A stretch of DNA of 64,000 bases from Candidatus Competibacter sp. GTDB lineage: Bacteria > Pseudomonadota > Gammaproteobacteria > Competibacterales > Competibacteraceae. Shown one piece after another: positions 49,109 through 58,713 of this stretch. The DNA lies in assembly GCA_029624815.1 (NCBI GenBank), contig JARSSH010000043.1, forward strand, positions 1 through 64,000, in the 5' to 3' direction. Below the pieces are notes generated by a model, which was not told the DNA's origin, ran no database searches, and worked only from the letters and a program-made list of their open reading frames with translations. How positions within the stretch are numbered: position 1 is the first letter of the stretch; the number at the start of each line of letters is the position of its first letter. A program made the position numbers and the translations under genes.

Positions 49109-49713
49109 CAGCGCGATCCGGTGTTGCGCTGCTGGAGATCGGCGATCACCGAGTTCATGCCATTGGCGCGGATTTGGCTGGCGAAGGTGCTGCGGTAGTT
49201 GGTAACCAGGCTGACCCCGTCCACCGTGACGTCGTAGACCTTCCAGCCATCGTCGTTGAGATGCATGCTGTAGTTGATCTGGATCGGTCGGCCGGCCTTC
49301 AGCCGCACTTCGGTCTTGACCGTCACTTCGCTGCCGTCCCCCACTGTCGATTGCGGCAGCAGCCGGATGTCTTCGTTGGAATACTCCAGCAACGCCTTGG
49401 CGTAAGTGCGGACCAGCAGGGTGCGGAATTCCTCGGTGAAGCGACGGCGCTGGTCGGGCGTGGCCTGCTGCCAGGCCCGGCCCAATACCCAGCGCGACAT
49501 CAGCTCGAAATCGAAATTGGGCAACACGATCTGATCGACCAACCCGTAAATCCGTCCTGGATCCCGGTCGAGCATCGCGCGATTCTGGCGCAAGGCGTCG
49601 ATCATCCGCGTCGAGGTGTCCTGGATCACATCCTGCGGGGGTCTGACGGCGGCCTCGATGGCGCCGCCGCCCAACGCCAGCAGCAACAGGCCGAGAGCGA
49701 TCACTCGTTTCAT
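49108..49713 (-). CDS. mlaC: Periplasmic phospholipid-binding protein MlaC
   Basis: 201 residues with a signal peptide (VIALGLLLLALGGGAIEAAV). Tol-associated Ttg2D fold: FRTLLVRTYAKALLEYSN and VKTEVRLKAGRPIQINYSMH. Shuttles phospholipids between the outer-membrane MlaA and the inner-membrane MCE complex. Confidence 0.95.
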   Translation of the reverse strand: MKRVIALGLLLLALGGGAIEAAVRPPQDVIQDTSTRMIDALRQNRAMLDRDPGRIYGLVDQIVLPNFDFELMSRWVLGRAWQQATPDQRRRFTEEFRTLLVRTYAKALLEYSNEDIRLLPQSTVGDGSEVTVKTEVRLKAGRPIQINYSMHLNDDGWKVYDVTVDGVSLVTNYRSTFASQIRANGMNSVIADLQQRNTGSR

Positions 49714-49853
49714 CGGATTAGCTTACTCCTCATCTGAAACTGGAAACAGGGACGGCGTTCGCGAGGATGCCGCCGACCGCATCAATCCAATGGAAAATCG
49801 GGTTCTTCAATGCGCGCCCGCGCCGTGGAGCGTCCGGACCGGAACCGGTACGG

Positions 49854-50345
49854 TCAGGGTGTTTTGGGCGGCGTGGAATCTCCCGACGCCATATTGGTGA
49901 ATACCCGGCCGATCAGCTTTTCCAACACCAGCGCCGACTGGGTCAGCTTGATCGTTCCGCCGTCCTTGAGAGTGCTGTCCATGCCGCCGGGTTCCAGCCC
50001 GACGTATTGTTCGCCCAGCAATCCCGAGGTCAAAATGCTGGCGCTGGAGTCCGTCGGCAGTTGGTCGTACCTGGGATCGATGGACATCGTGACCACGGCT
50101 TCGTAGCTGTGCGGATCCAGACCGATATCGACCACCCGGCCGATGCGCACCCCGCCCAGCGTGACCGGGGCGCGGGCCTTGAGCCCGCCGATATTCTCGA
50201 AGTGGGCCGCGACGCGGTAGCCTTTGTCATCTCCCAGGCTGGTGAGGTCGCTGACCTTGAGCGCCAGCATGAAAAACGCCGCCAATCCCAGCGCGACGAA
50301 CAAGCCAACCGCCAGTTCCAGATTCTTTTGTTTCACGATCACCAC
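49854..50345 (-). CDS. mlaD: MCE-domain subunit MlaD
   Basis: 163 residues. One N-terminal membrane anchor ([21 protein letters not shown]) and an MCE domain ([20 protein letters not shown], then [14 protein letters not shown]). Hexamerises to make the periplasmic lipid pore. Its start overlaps the mlaE stop, and a 140-nt gap with no evident gene follows before mlaC. Confidence 0.95.
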   Translation of the reverse strand: MVIVKQKNLELAVGLFVALGLAAFFMLALKVSDLTSLGDDKGYRVAAHFENIGGLKARAPVTLGGVRIGRVVDIGLDPHSYEAVVTMSIDPRYDQLPTDSSASILTSGLLGEQYVGLEPGGMDSTLKDGGTIKLTQSALVLEKLIGRVFTNMASGDSTPPKTP

Positions 50346-51124
50346 TCTCCGAACATCAGGGCGGTCAGTAGGAAGTCCAGTCCCAGCACCGCCAGCGAGG
50401 TGTCCACCACGGTGCGGGTGGTGGCGAGGCTGACGCCTTCCGAGGTCGGCTCCGCCTGATAGCCTTCGAACAATGCGATCCAGTTGGCCACCAGCCCGAA
50501 CACGGCGCTCTTGATGAGGACGCCGTTGGCGACGTCGGCGAACAATTGCACTTTCGCCTGCATCTGCGCCCAGAACGAACCACCGTCCACGCCCAGTTGC
50601 ACCACCGCGACCAAGTAGCCGCCCAGGATGCCTGTTGCGGTAAAAATGCCGGTCAGCAGGGGCACCGCGATGCAGCCGGCCAGGAAGCGCGGGGCCAGCA
50701 CGCGGGGAAACGGATCGACCGCCATCATTTGCATGCTGGCCAGTTGTTCGGTCGCCCGCATCAGCCCGATCTCGGCGGTCAGCGCCGAACCGGCCCGACC
50801 GGCGTACAGCAGGGCGGTCAGCACCGGCCCCAGCTCCCGGATCAGGGACAGCGCCACCACCGTGCCCAGCGAAGAGGTCGCGCCGAAATCCACCAGATTG
50901 GCATACCCTTGCAGACCCAGCACCATGCCGACGAACAGGCCGGAAACCAGGATAATGGGTAGCGACAGAACGCCAACCGCGTGCAGTTGCTTGACCAGCA
51001 GCCCGGGTCGGCCGAACAGAAACGACAGCGCGCGCAACAGTTGCAGCAGGAACAGGTTGGCCCGGCCCAGCCGAGCCAACCGGTCCAGTACGAAGCGTCC
51101 CAATTCCGCCAGCAACGCCATCAT
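50339..51124 (-). CDS. mlaE: MlaE permease subunit
   Basis: 261 residues from ATG 51124, which overlaps the mlaF stop (ATGA). About five membrane helices; MlaE family blocks [33 protein letters not shown], quoted here as [13 protein letters not shown] and [18 protein letters not shown]. Inner-membrane permease of the retrograde or anterograde phospholipid system. Confidence 0.95.
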   Translation of the reverse strand: MMALLAELGRFVLDRLARLGRANLFLLQLLRALSFLFGRPGLLVKQLHAVGVLSLPIILVSGLFVGMVLGLQGYANLVDFGATSSLGTVVALSLIRELGPVLTALLYAGRAGSALTAEIGLMRATEQLASMQMMAVDPFPRVLAPRFLAGCIAVPLLTGIFTATGILGGYLVAVVQLGVDGGSFWAQMQAKVQLFADVANGVLIKSAVFGLVANWIALFEGYQAEPTSEGVSLATTRTVVDTSLAVLGLDFLLTALMFGEW

Positions 51125-51966
51125 GTCGGAGTGCCCGCCAGCAAATCGGTGTCGTAGGGCGGCGCCGGATAATGAAAAGACATCGGACCGTCGGGCAGGG
51201 CGTGCATGAATTGATCCACCCAAGGCGAAGCGGAGCGGCTCAGATCCTCCGGCGTGCCGTGCTCCACCACCTGACCGTCGGAGATGAGATAGAGATAATC
51301 GGCGATGGCGGCGGTTTCCTTGACATCGTGCGAGACGATGATGCTGGTCAAACCGAGGGCGTCGTTGAGGGTGCGGATCAATTGCACCAGCACGCTCATC
51401 GAGATCGGATCCTGGCCGGCAAACGGCTCGTCGTACAGGATCATCATCGGATCGAGCGCGATGGCGCGAGCCAGCGCCACCCGGCGGGCCATGCCGCCCG
51501 ACAGTTGCGCCGGCATCAAGGCATGGGCGCCGCGCAGGCCAACCGCTTCCAGCTTCATCAGCACCAGGGTTCGGATCAGGGGCTCCGGCAGTCGGGTGTG
51601 CTCGCGCAGTGGGAAGGCGACATTGTCGAACACGCTCAGATCGGTGAACAGCGCGCCGCTCTGAAACAACACGCCCATGCGTTTGCGCAATTGGTACAGA
51701 TCCTTGCGGTCGAGCTGGTGGACACAGATGCCGTCGACCTCGATGCGGCCGGCATCGGGGCGAATCTGGCCGCCGATCAAGCGCAGCAAGGTGGTTTTGC
51801 CCGTGCCGCTCGGCCCCATGATGGCCGTGACCTTACCGCGCGGGATGGCGAGATCCACTTCTCGAAAGATGCGATGCTCGCCGCGGCTGAACGACAAGCG
51901 GTGCACGGTCACCAGAGGATCGTCGCAGGGCAGGGCGGTGTTCAAGCGGGTGCTAATCGCGAGCAT
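51121..51966 (-). CDS. mlaF: ABC ATPase MlaF
   Basis: 281 residues. Walker [12 protein letters not shown], signature [14 protein letters not shown], Walker [15 protein letters not shown] and switch His in IIVSHD. Drives MlaE/MlaD lipid transfer. First gene of mlaFEDCB-ibaG-murA-hisGD, divergent from ppdK. The C-terminus (about 250-281) is longer than that of E. coli MlaF (269 aa). Confidence 0.95.
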   Translation of the reverse strand: MLAISTRLNTALPCDDPLVTVHRLSFSRGEHRIFREVDLAIPRGKVTAIMGPSGTGKTTLLRLIGGQIRPDAGRIEVDGICVHQLDRKDLYQLRKRMGVLFQSGALFTDLSVFDNVAFPLREHTRLPEPLIRTLVLMKLEAVGLRGAHALMPAQLSGGMARRVALARAIALDPMMILYDEPFAGQDPISMSVLVQLIRTLNDALGLTSIIVSHDVKETAAIADYLYLISDGQVVEHGTPEDLSRSASPWVDQFMHALPDGPMSFHYPAPPYDTDLLAGTPT

Positions 51967-52310
51967 CCTTTTGTTAAACTTGGGAATAACGGTTGGGACG
52001 GATAGATAAAAAGTTCACTATCTTCCGGCCAAGCCGCCGGCAAGTCAAATGACCGCTCCTGGTTCCGGGCCGCCGCCGCCCCGGATGTTCTTGGCAATTT
52101 CCGAGCTATGTGGTTATCTTTGAGGGCGATACAGGCCGGTCGATCGACCGGCGACCAGTATTCCCTTACTGGCGGAACTATTTTTCCGCACGCGCAATCC
52201 CGGCGACAGAAAGCAGTCCGGCCGACCGTTCAAGACGGCGCGGGATGGTCTATGCTGTTGCGAAGTCGGATGAGTCCGACGCTCCCTCAACCACTTATGA
52301 AGGTAGGATC
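51967..52310. other. Intergenic region between mlaF and ppdK
   Basis: 344 bases without a gene. It holds the promoters of both flanking units. A 6-bp hairpin (52265-52270 with 52275-52280) lies 30 nt before the ppdK ATG. No convincing consensus promoter or riboswitch was recognised. Confidence 0.45.
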
Positions 52311-55079
52311 ATGGCGAAGAAGTATATTTATAAGTACACCGAAGGTGACGGCAAAAACAAAATGCTGCTGGGCGGCAAGGGCGCCAATCTTTGCGAGATG
52401 ACGCAAATTGGTTTGCGGGTGCCGCCGGGCTTCGTGATCACCACCGAAGCCTGCCTGGACTACATCGGCGCCAACAATCGCCTGCCCGATGGGATCATGG
52501 GCGACCTGCGCGAGCACATGGCCTGGCTGGAGCAGGAAACGGGCAAGCAATTCGGCGGCGCCGGCAACCCGCTACTGGTTTCGGTGCGCTCCGGTTCCGC
52601 CATGTCGATGCCGGGCATGATGGACACTATTCTCAACCTGGGTTTGAACGAAGCCACTCTGGCTGGACTGATCAAGCTGACCGGCAACGCGCGCTTCGGC
52701 TACGACGCCTACCGCCGTTTCATCCAGTTGTTCGGCAAGATCGCGCTGGGCGTGGACGATCATTATTTCGACGAGCACTTCGAGGCGATCAAGCGCCGTG
52801 CCGGGGTGAAGGTGGATGTGGCCCTGAGCGCCGAGGATCTGCGCGATATCGGCCAGTTGTTCCTGCAAGTCGTCCAGGAGCAGACCGGGCGGCCGTTCCC
52901 GCAAGATCCCTATGAGCAGTTGGAACTGGCGGTCAAGGCGGTGTTCAACTCGTGGATGGGTCAGCGCGCGGTCGATTATCGCCGCGAGTTCAAGATCACC
53001 CCGGCGCAGGCCAACGGCACCGCGGTCAATATCGTGACCATGGTGTTCGGCAACATGGGCAACGACTGCTCGACCGGCGTGGGTTTCACCCGCGATCCCG
53101 GCACCGGCGAAAACGTCATGTACGGCGAATACCTGGTCAACGCCCAGGGCGAGGACGTGGTGGCCGGCATCCGCACCCCGAAGCCGGTCGCGGAGATGAA
53201 GGACGAAATGCCGGATCTGTACCGGCAACTGGTGGATCTGCGCAACAAGCTGGAAGGCCACTACCACGAAGTGCAGGATTACGAGTACACCATCGAGAAG
53301 GGTGTGCTCTATTGCTTGCAGACCCGCAACGGCAAGATGAACGCCCAGGCCATGGTGCGCAGTTCGGTGGAAATGGCCAAGGAAGGGCTGATCACCCGCG
53401 AAAAGGCGTTGTTGCGGATCGACCCCGAGTCGCTCGAACAGATGATGTTCCCGCAGCTCGATCCCAAGCAAAAAGTGGCGCCGGCGGCGGTCGGTATGGG
53501 CGCGTCTCCCGGCGCTTCGTCGGGCAAGATCGTGTTCGACGCCGACACCGCGGTAAAGCGCGGGCGCGGCGCCAACGAGAAAATCATTCTGGTGCGCGAG
53601 GAAACCAAGCCGGAGGACATCCATGGTTTCTTCGCCGCGGTCGGCATCCTGACCAGCCGCGGCGGCAAGACCTCGCACGCGGCGGTTGTGGCGCGCGGCA
53701 TGGGCAAGCCCTGTGTGGTCGGCGCGGAAGACATTCTGGTCAATGTGCATCAGCGCCAGGCCATCATCGGCGACAAGGTGCTGCATGAGGGCGACGTCGT
53801 CACCATCGATGGCGGCACCGGCCAGGTCTATCTGGGCGCCGTTCCCACCATCGAACCGGAATTCACCCCGGAACTGCGCACCTTGCTGGGTTGGGCCGAC
53901 GAGATCGCTACCCTCAAGGTCATGGCGAACGCAGACACGCCGGAAGCGGCGCAGCGCGCTTCCAACTACGGCGCCATGGGCATCGGCCTGTGCCGCACCG
54001 AGCGGATGTTCAACGCCAAGGAGCGCCTGCCCATCGTGCTGGAAATGATTCTGGCCGAGACCACCGAGGATCGCGAAGCCGCCTTGGCCAAGCTGCTGCC
54101 GATGCAGCGCAGCGATTTCAAGGAAATCTTCCGGGTGATGGCGCCGCGTCCGGTCACGGTTCGCCTGCTCGATCCGCCGATTCACGAGTTCCTGCCGTCC
54201 GAGCAAACCTTGATCGACGACATCGAGCATCTGCGCCATTTGCGCCAGACCGCGCAGGGTTTGGAAGCGATCAGCCAGATTCTCAGCCAGGTCAATCCGA
54301 AAGCGGTTGAACAGTTGGGCATTTTAAACGACAGCCATCTGGTCTCCGACGTGCTGGCCAAGAAGGAAGAAATCCTGCAGAAGGCGCGCGCCCTGCACGA
54401 AATCAACCCGATGCTGGGTCATCGCGGCGTCCGCCTGGGTCTGACCTATCCCGAGATTTACAAGATGCAGATCCGCGCCATTCTGGAAGCGGCGGCGGAA
54501 TGCATTCAGGAGAAGGTCAACGTCCATCCGGAAATCATGGTGCCGCAGGTGTGCACCGTGGAAGAACTGAAGCGGGTGAAGGCGCTGGTCGACGAGGTGT
54601 TGCCGCAGGTTGAGGCCAAGTACGCCGTCAAGGTGCATTTCGAGTTTGGCACCATGATGGAGGTCGTGCGAGCCTGTCTGCGCGCCGGTGAAATCGCCGG
54701 TGTGGCTGAGTTCTTCTCCTTTGGCACCAATGACCTGACCCAGGCCACTTTCTCGTTCTCGCGCGAGGACGCCGAGAACAAGTTCCTGCCGTTCTACAAC
54801 TCCGCCGCGATTCTCAAGGATAATCCGTTCGAGGCGTTGGATACGGCCGGCGTCGGCCAGCTCATGCAGTTTGCGGTTGAAAATGGCCGGAAGACCCGCA
54901 ATGGTCTCAAGGTCGGCATTTGCGGCGAACAGGGCGGTCATCCGGCTTCGATGCGCTTCTGCCATTTTGCCAATTTGACCTACGTGTCCTGCTCGTCGCC
55001 CCGTGTGCCGATCGCCCGGCTGGCGGCGGCGCACGCCAAGCTGCTGGAAGGCGAATTCAAGCCAGCCACAACCGGCTGA
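52311..55079 (+). CDS. ppdK: Pyruvate, phosphate dikinase
   Basis: 922 residues from MAKKYIYKYTEGDG; an AAGGTAGG ribosome site fixes the start rather than the longer upstream frame. N-terminal ATP-grasp (LLGGKGANLCEMT and VRSGSAMSMPGMMDT), phosphohistidine in GGKTSHAAVVARGMGKPCV (His about 454), and a C-terminal PEP-binding barrel (GLCRTERMF, FSFGTNDLTQATFSFSRED, quoted as FFSFGTNDLTQ). Interconverts PEP and pyruvate with PPi, allowing reversible glycolysis or gluconeogenesis from lactate or acetate. Single gene between the mla and kds units. Confidence 0.97.
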   Translation: MAKKYIYKYTEGDGKNKMLLGGKGANLCEMTQIGLRVPPGFVITTEACLDYIGANNRLPDGIMGDLREHMAWLEQETGKQFGGAGNPLLVSVRSGSAMSMPGMMDTILNLGLNEATLAGLIKLTGNARFGYDAYRRFIQLFGKIALGVDDHYFDEHFEAIKRRAGVKVDVALSAEDLRDIGQLFLQVVQEQTGRPFPQDPYEQLELAVKAVFNSWMGQRAVDYRREFKITPAQANGTAVNIVTMVFGNMGNDCSTGVGFTRDPGTGENVMYGEYLVNAQGEDVVAGIRTPKPVAEMKDEMPDLYRQLVDLRNKLEGHYHEVQDYEYTIEKGVLYCLQTRNGKMNAQAMVRSSVEMAKEGLITREKALLRIDPESLEQMMFPQLDPKQKVAPAAVGMGASPGASSGKIVFDADTAVKRGRGANEKIILVREETKPEDIHGFFAAVGILTSRGGKTSHAAVVARGMGKPCVVGAEDILVNVHQRQAIIGDKVLHEGDVVTIDGGTGQVYLGAVPTIEPEFTPELRTLLGWADEIATLKVMANADTPEAAQRASNYGAMGIGLCRTERMFNAKERLPIVLEMILAETTEDREAALAKLLPMQRSDFKEIFRVMAPRPVTVRLLDPPIHEFLPSEQTLIDDIEHLRHLRQTAQGLEAISQILSQVNPKAVEQLGILNDSHLVSDVLAKKEEILQKARALHEINPMLGHRGVRLGLTYPEIYKMQIRAILEAAAECIQEKVNVHPEIMVPQVCTVEELKRVKALVDEVLPQVEAKYAVKVHFEFGTMMEVVRACLRAGEIAGVAEFFSFGTNDLTQATFSFSREDAENKFLPFYNSAAILKDNPFEALDTAGVGQLMQFAVENGRKTRNGLKVGICGEQGGHPASMRFCHFANLTYVSCSSPRVPIARLAAAHAKLLEGEFKPATTG

Positions 55080-55085
55080 GAACGG

Positions 55086-55114
55086 GCGGCGTTGCTTCAG
55101 GCAAGCAACGCCGC
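55086..55114 (+). terminator. 12-bp hairpin after ppdK
   Basis: Perfect stem GCGGCGTTGCTT (55086-55097) with AAGCAACGCCGC (55103-55114), starting 6 nt past the stop; no T run follows. Probably a 3'-end stabilising or first-stage terminator stem, followed by the intrinsic terminator at 55130-55157. Confidence 0.6.
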
Positions 55115-55129
55115 TGATTAAAAGCATGG

Positions 55130-55157
55130 GGGGCGGCTGTGGCCGCCCCTGTTTTTT
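55130..55157 (+). terminator. Intrinsic terminator of ppdK
   Basis: Stem GGGGCGGC (55130-55137) with GCCGCCCC (55142-55149), 4-nt loop, then TGTTTTTT. Separates ppdK from the kds/lpt operon. Confidence 0.8.
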
Positions 55158-55209
55158 GGCAAGACTTCCAAGAATCGAGGATGGAAGCAGGCGCTCTTTG
55201 CAGGGATGA

Positions 55210-56211
55210 TTGAACAACCGAACTCGATTTCGACCGAATATGCACCCCGATCAATTGAAACGTTTGGCGAGCCAGGTTTTGGCGATTGAAGCTCAGGCTG
55301 TCGAGCAGTTGCAAAGCCGTATCGACGACCGCTTTGTCCATGCCTGCGATTTCATGCTCCGTTGCCAGGGCCGGATTGTGGTTCTCGGCATGGGCAAATC
55401 CGGGCACATCGGTGGCAAAATCGCCGCGACCCTGGCAAGCACCGGCAGCCCGGCCTTTTTCGTTCATCCCGCCGAAGCCAGCCACGGCGATATGGGCATG
55501 ATCACTGTCCAGGATGTCGTGTTGGCGCTGTCGAATTCCGGCGAAACCGATGAAATTTTGACGCTACTGCCGCTAATCAAGCGCTTGGGCGTTCCGTTGA
55601 TTGCCTTGACCGGCAATCCCACCTCGACGCTGGCCCAAACCGCTGACGTGCATATCGACGTCAGCGTGCCGCAGGAAGCCTGCCCATTGGGGCTGGCGCC
55701 GACCTCCAGCACCACCGCCACGCTGGTGATGGGCGACGCCTTGGCCGTGGCGTTGTTGGAAGCACGGGGTTTTACCGCCGAAGATTTCGCCCGCTCTCAT
55801 CCCGGTGGCCGGCTCGGGCGCCGCCTGCTGCTGCTGACCGACGATGTGATGCACACCGGCGCGCGGATGCCGCGCAGCGCGCCCGACGATTTGCTGAAAG
55901 ACGCGCTACTGGAAATGAGCCGCAAAGGTCTGGGCACAACCGTGGTGGTGGATGGCGAGGAGCGCGTGCTGGGGGTGTTCACCGACGGCGATCTGCGCCG
56001 GGCGCTGGACCGGCAGGTGGACGTGCATACCGCCCGGGTCGCCGAGGTGATGATCCGCGACTGCAAGACCATCGCGCCCGGCACTCTGGCCGCCGAGGCG
56101 CTGCGCATGATGCAACAGTACAAGATCAACGCCCTGCCGGTGGTAAACTCCATCGGGAAGCTGGCCGGCATCCTCAACATGCACGATCTGTTGCGCGCCG
56201 GCGTGTTGTAA
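55210..56211 (+). CDS. kdsD: Arabinose-5-phosphate isomerase
   Basis: 333 residues from TTG 55210, or 323 from ATG 55240; neither has a strong ribosome site. SIS domain (VVLGMGKSGHIGGKIAATLA, and ALSNSGETDEI) followed by two CBS domains (about 210-333). Converts ribulose 5-phosphate to arabinose 5-phosphate for KDO. First gene of the KDO/LPS export operon. Confidence 0.96.
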   Translation: MNNRTRFRPNMHPDQLKRLASQVLAIEAQAVEQLQSRIDDRFVHACDFMLRCQGRIVVLGMGKSGHIGGKIAATLASTGSPAFFVHPAEASHGDMGMITVQDVVLALSNSGETDEILTLLPLIKRLGVPLIALTGNPTSTLAQTADVHIDVSVPQEACPLGLAPTSSTTATLVMGDALAVALLEARGFTAEDFARSHPGGRLGRRLLLLTDDVMHTGARMPRSAPDDLLKDALLEMSRKGLGTTVVVDGEERVLGVFTDGDLRRALDRQVDVHTARVAEVMIRDCKTIAPGTLAAEALRMMQQYKINALPVVNSIGKLAGILNMHDLLRAGVL

Positions 56212-56235
56212 TCTCCACCCGGCGGAAGATCGATC

Positions 56236-56757
56236 ATGCGCGATATCCTGAGCAAGGCCACCCAGATTCAGTTGGTCATCTTCGACGTGGACGGCGTGTT
56301 GACCGATGGTCACCTTTATCTGGGTAACGACGGCAATGAATATAAGGCCTTCCATATTCGCGATGGGCATGGCATCAAGATGTTGCTCGAAGCGGGCGTG
56401 GAGGTGGCTATCATCTCCGGTCGTCACGCCGCCTCGGTGGAGCGGCGCATGACCGATCTGGGTATCCGCTACGCCTATTTGGGCGTGCAGGATAAATTGG
56501 CGGCGTTCAACAGCTTGCAGGCGAGGCTGGGTGTGGACCCGGAGCAGGTGGCCTACGTTGGCGACGATTTGATCGATCTGCCGGTGATGGGCCGGGTCGG
56601 TTTGGCCATCGCGGTGCAGGACGCCGATCCCTTCGTCAAGCAGCATGCCCACTGGCAAACGCCCAGTTGTGGCGGGCGTGGCGCGGCGCGCGATGTCTGC
56701 GAACTGCTGCTGGAGGCGCGCGGCCAACTGACGGGCCTGCGTGGCCGTTATCTTTAA
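56236..56757 (+). CDS. kdsC: KDO-8-phosphate phosphatase
   Basis: 173 residues, HAD type C0. Nucleophile motif IFDVDGVLTDGHLYLG, conserved Lys region and VAYVGDDLIDLPVMG. Dephosphorylates KDO 8-phosphate. Directly after kdsD as in most gammaproteobacteria. Confidence 0.97.
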   Translation: MRDILSKATQIQLVIFDVDGVLTDGHLYLGNDGNEYKAFHIRDGHGIKMLLEAGVEVAIISGRHAASVERRMTDLGIRYAYLGVQDKLAAFNSLQARLGVDPEQVAYVGDDLIDLPVMGRVGLAIAVQDADPFVKQHAHWQTPSCGGRGAARDVCELLLEARGQLTGLRGRYL

Positions 56758-56769
56758 GGCCGCTACCGG

Positions 56770-57378
56770 GTGAAAGAGCGTGGCGGCGCGGCGCGCGACG
56801 GTTTCACGGTACGCGGCGGCCTGTACCTGGCCGGCCTGGCGCTATTGGCTGCTTCGAGCTACGGCTTGTTGCGCTGGGTGGAATCCTCGTTGCGCGAGCC
56901 GGTTCCAGTCGAGAGTCGGGAGCCGGTGCTGGTGGTCCGACGATTCCGGGCCGTGCGGATGACGGTTGCCGGTCTGCCGGAGTATGTGGTCGAGGCCCCG
57001 TTGTTGAAGCAATTGCCGGGTCAGCTCGGTACTCAGGTCGAACAGCCGCAAATGGACTGGTATCGGCCGGATGGCCAGACCCGTGAGTGGCGGCTACGAT
57101 CCGAACAGGGCTGGATCGCTCCCAACCGGGAGCGGATCCGGCTGGAAGGCGAGGTGGTGATGATCCGTACCGCCGAGAGCGGCCAGCCACCGGTCGCCAT
57201 GACCACCCGCGACGTGCTGGTGCGGCCCGATATTCGTTACGCCGAAACCGCCGCGCCGACCCGGGCGGTGACGCCGGGCGGCGAGTTGCGCGCCGTCGGC
57301 GTGCGCGCCTATCTGGATCAGCAGCGGTTGGAACTGCTTTCCGAAGTGCGAGGTGTCTATGAACCCCCCAAGCCGTAA
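56770..57378 (+). CDS. lptC: LPS export protein LptC
   Basis: 202 residues, GTG start. One N-terminal transmembrane anchor (GGLYLAGLALLAASSYGLL) and a periplasmic beta-jellyroll. Connects LptBFG in the inner membrane to LptA. Overlaps lptA by 20 nt. Confidence 0.88.
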   Translation: MKERGGAARDGFTVRGGLYLAGLALLAASSYGLLRWVESSLREPVPVESREPVLVVRRFRAVRMTVAGLPEYVVEAPLLKQLPGQLGTQVEQPQMDWYRPDGQTREWRLRSEQGWIAPNRERIRLEGEVVMIRTAESGQPPVAMTTRDVLVRPDIRYAETAAPTRAVTPGGELRAVGVRAYLDQQRLELLSEVRGVYEPPKP

Positions 57379-57877
57379 ACTCGGGCTGGCGCTGGCGCTG
57401 GTGGCGTCCTCGGCCGCCGCTCTGCCGGAGGATCGCGAGCAGCCGATTCATCTGGAGGCCAGCCGCGGCCAGTTGGATCAGAAGACCGGCGTGAGCGTTT
57501 ACGAAGGCAACGTGGTGATCAGCCAGGGCTCGATGCGATTGACCGCCGACACCGCCACCATCCACGTCAAGGACAGCAGCTTCGAACGGATGGAAGCGGT
57601 GGGAAAGCCCGTCAACCTGCGCTACAAGCCGGCGGCCGACAAACCGGAAATTCTGGGCACCAGCCAGCGGGTCGAGTACAACGTCGGTAGCGCCAAGGTC
57701 ATCATGAGCGGCGATGCTCGACTGGTGCAGGGACAGGATGTGTTTACCGGGGATCGGGTGGAATACGATCTCAAGGGCGATGTGGTGCGGGCGCGCGGCG
57801 CCGGTGCGAACGGTCGCATCCAGTTCACCATCCAGCCGCGTGGACAAAGCGTGCTCCCCGCCGCCAAGAAGCCCTGA
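57359..57877 (+). CDS. lptA: LPS bridge protein LptA
   Basis: 172 residues from ATG 57359 inside the end of lptC. Signal peptide ([14 protein letters not shown]), OstA repeats such as [20 protein letters not shown]. Forms the periplasmic bridge carrying LPS to LptDE. The GTG at 57353 is an alternative start. Confidence 0.95.
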   Translation: MNPPSRKLGLALALVASSAAALPEDREQPIHLEASRGQLDQKTGVSVYEGNVVISQGSMRLTADTATIHVKDSSFERMEAVGKPVNLRYKPAADKPEILGTSQRVEYNVGSAKVIMSGDARLVQGQDVFTGDRVEYDLKGDVVRARGAGANGRIQFTIQPRGQSVLPAAKKP

Positions 57878-57879
57878 TC

Positions 57880-58605
57880 ATGGCCCAGTTGATTGCCAAG
57901 GAGGTCGTCAAGCGCTACCGCAAGCGGGTGGTGGTGGACGCCGCCTCGCTGACGGTCGCCAGCGGCGAAGTGGTCGGTCTGCTGGGGCCGAACGGCGCCG
58001 GCAAGACCACCACCTTTTACATGATGGTCGGTCTGATTCATTGCGACGAAGGGCGGGTGCTGTTGGACGACCGTGACCTGACCCACCTGCCGATGCACGC
58101 GCGGGCGCGGTTGGGGGTCGGCTACCTGCCGCAGGAACCGTCGATATTTCGGCGGCTGACGGTGCTGGACAATGTAATGGCGATTCTGGAAACCCGTCCG
58201 GATCTGAGCAAAGCCGAGCGCCGGCCGCTGGCCGAGGAGCTGTTGCATGAGCTGCATGTCGGCCATCTGCACGACAACCCGGGCATCAGCCTGTCGGGCG
58301 GCGAGCGCCGCCGGGTGGAGATTGCCCGGGCCTTGGCGGCCCGGCCGGCGTTCATGTTGCTGGACGAGCCGTTCGCCGGAGTCGATCCTTTGTCGGTGCT
58401 GGATATCCAGCGCATTATCGGCCACTTGTGCGAGCGCCGGATCGGTGTGCTGATCACCGATCACAACGTGCGCGAGACCTTGGGGATCTGCGATCGCGCC
58501 TATATTCTCAACGAGGGCCGGGTGATCGCCGAGGGCGATCCCGGCACGATTCTCGCCGACCGACAGGTCCGTCGGGTTTATCTGGGCGAATCGTTCCAGC
58601 TTTGA
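57880..58605 (+). CDS. lptB: LPS export ABC ATPase LptB
   Basis: 241 residues. Walker [14 protein letters not shown], signature [15 protein letters not shown], Walker [14 protein letters not shown], switch [10 protein letters not shown]. Powers LPS extraction with LptFG, which are encoded elsewhere. Two nucleotides after lptA. Confidence 0.98.
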   Translation: MAQLIAKEVVKRYRKRVVVDAASLTVASGEVVGLLGPNGAGKTTTFYMMVGLIHCDEGRVLLDDRDLTHLPMHARARLGVGYLPQEPSIFRRLTVLDNVMAILETRPDLSKAERRPLAEELLHELHVGHLHDNPGISLSGGERRRVEIARALAARPAFMLLDEPFAGVDPLSVLDIQRIIGHLCERRIGVLITDHNVRETLGICDRAYILNEGRVIAEGDPGTILADRQVRRVYLGESFQL

Positions 58606-58713
58606 CCCGGCGAGCGCCGGTCGGCTGGCAAATGTCCGCCGCGTTAGCCACTCTAGCCGAAAACCCGCTAGGATTATAGGTAGGTTAAGTGAAGCGGCTT
58701 GATGCAGGCTTGA

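Noticed and set aside
51971-52008. TTGGGA/TAGATA pair as a ppdK promoter
   Set aside because: The -10 match is poor and the site is about 300 bp from the ppdK start.
52572-54239. 555-codon minus-strand frame opposite ppdK
   Set aside because: It mirrors the codon pattern of ppdK and has no recognisable motif.
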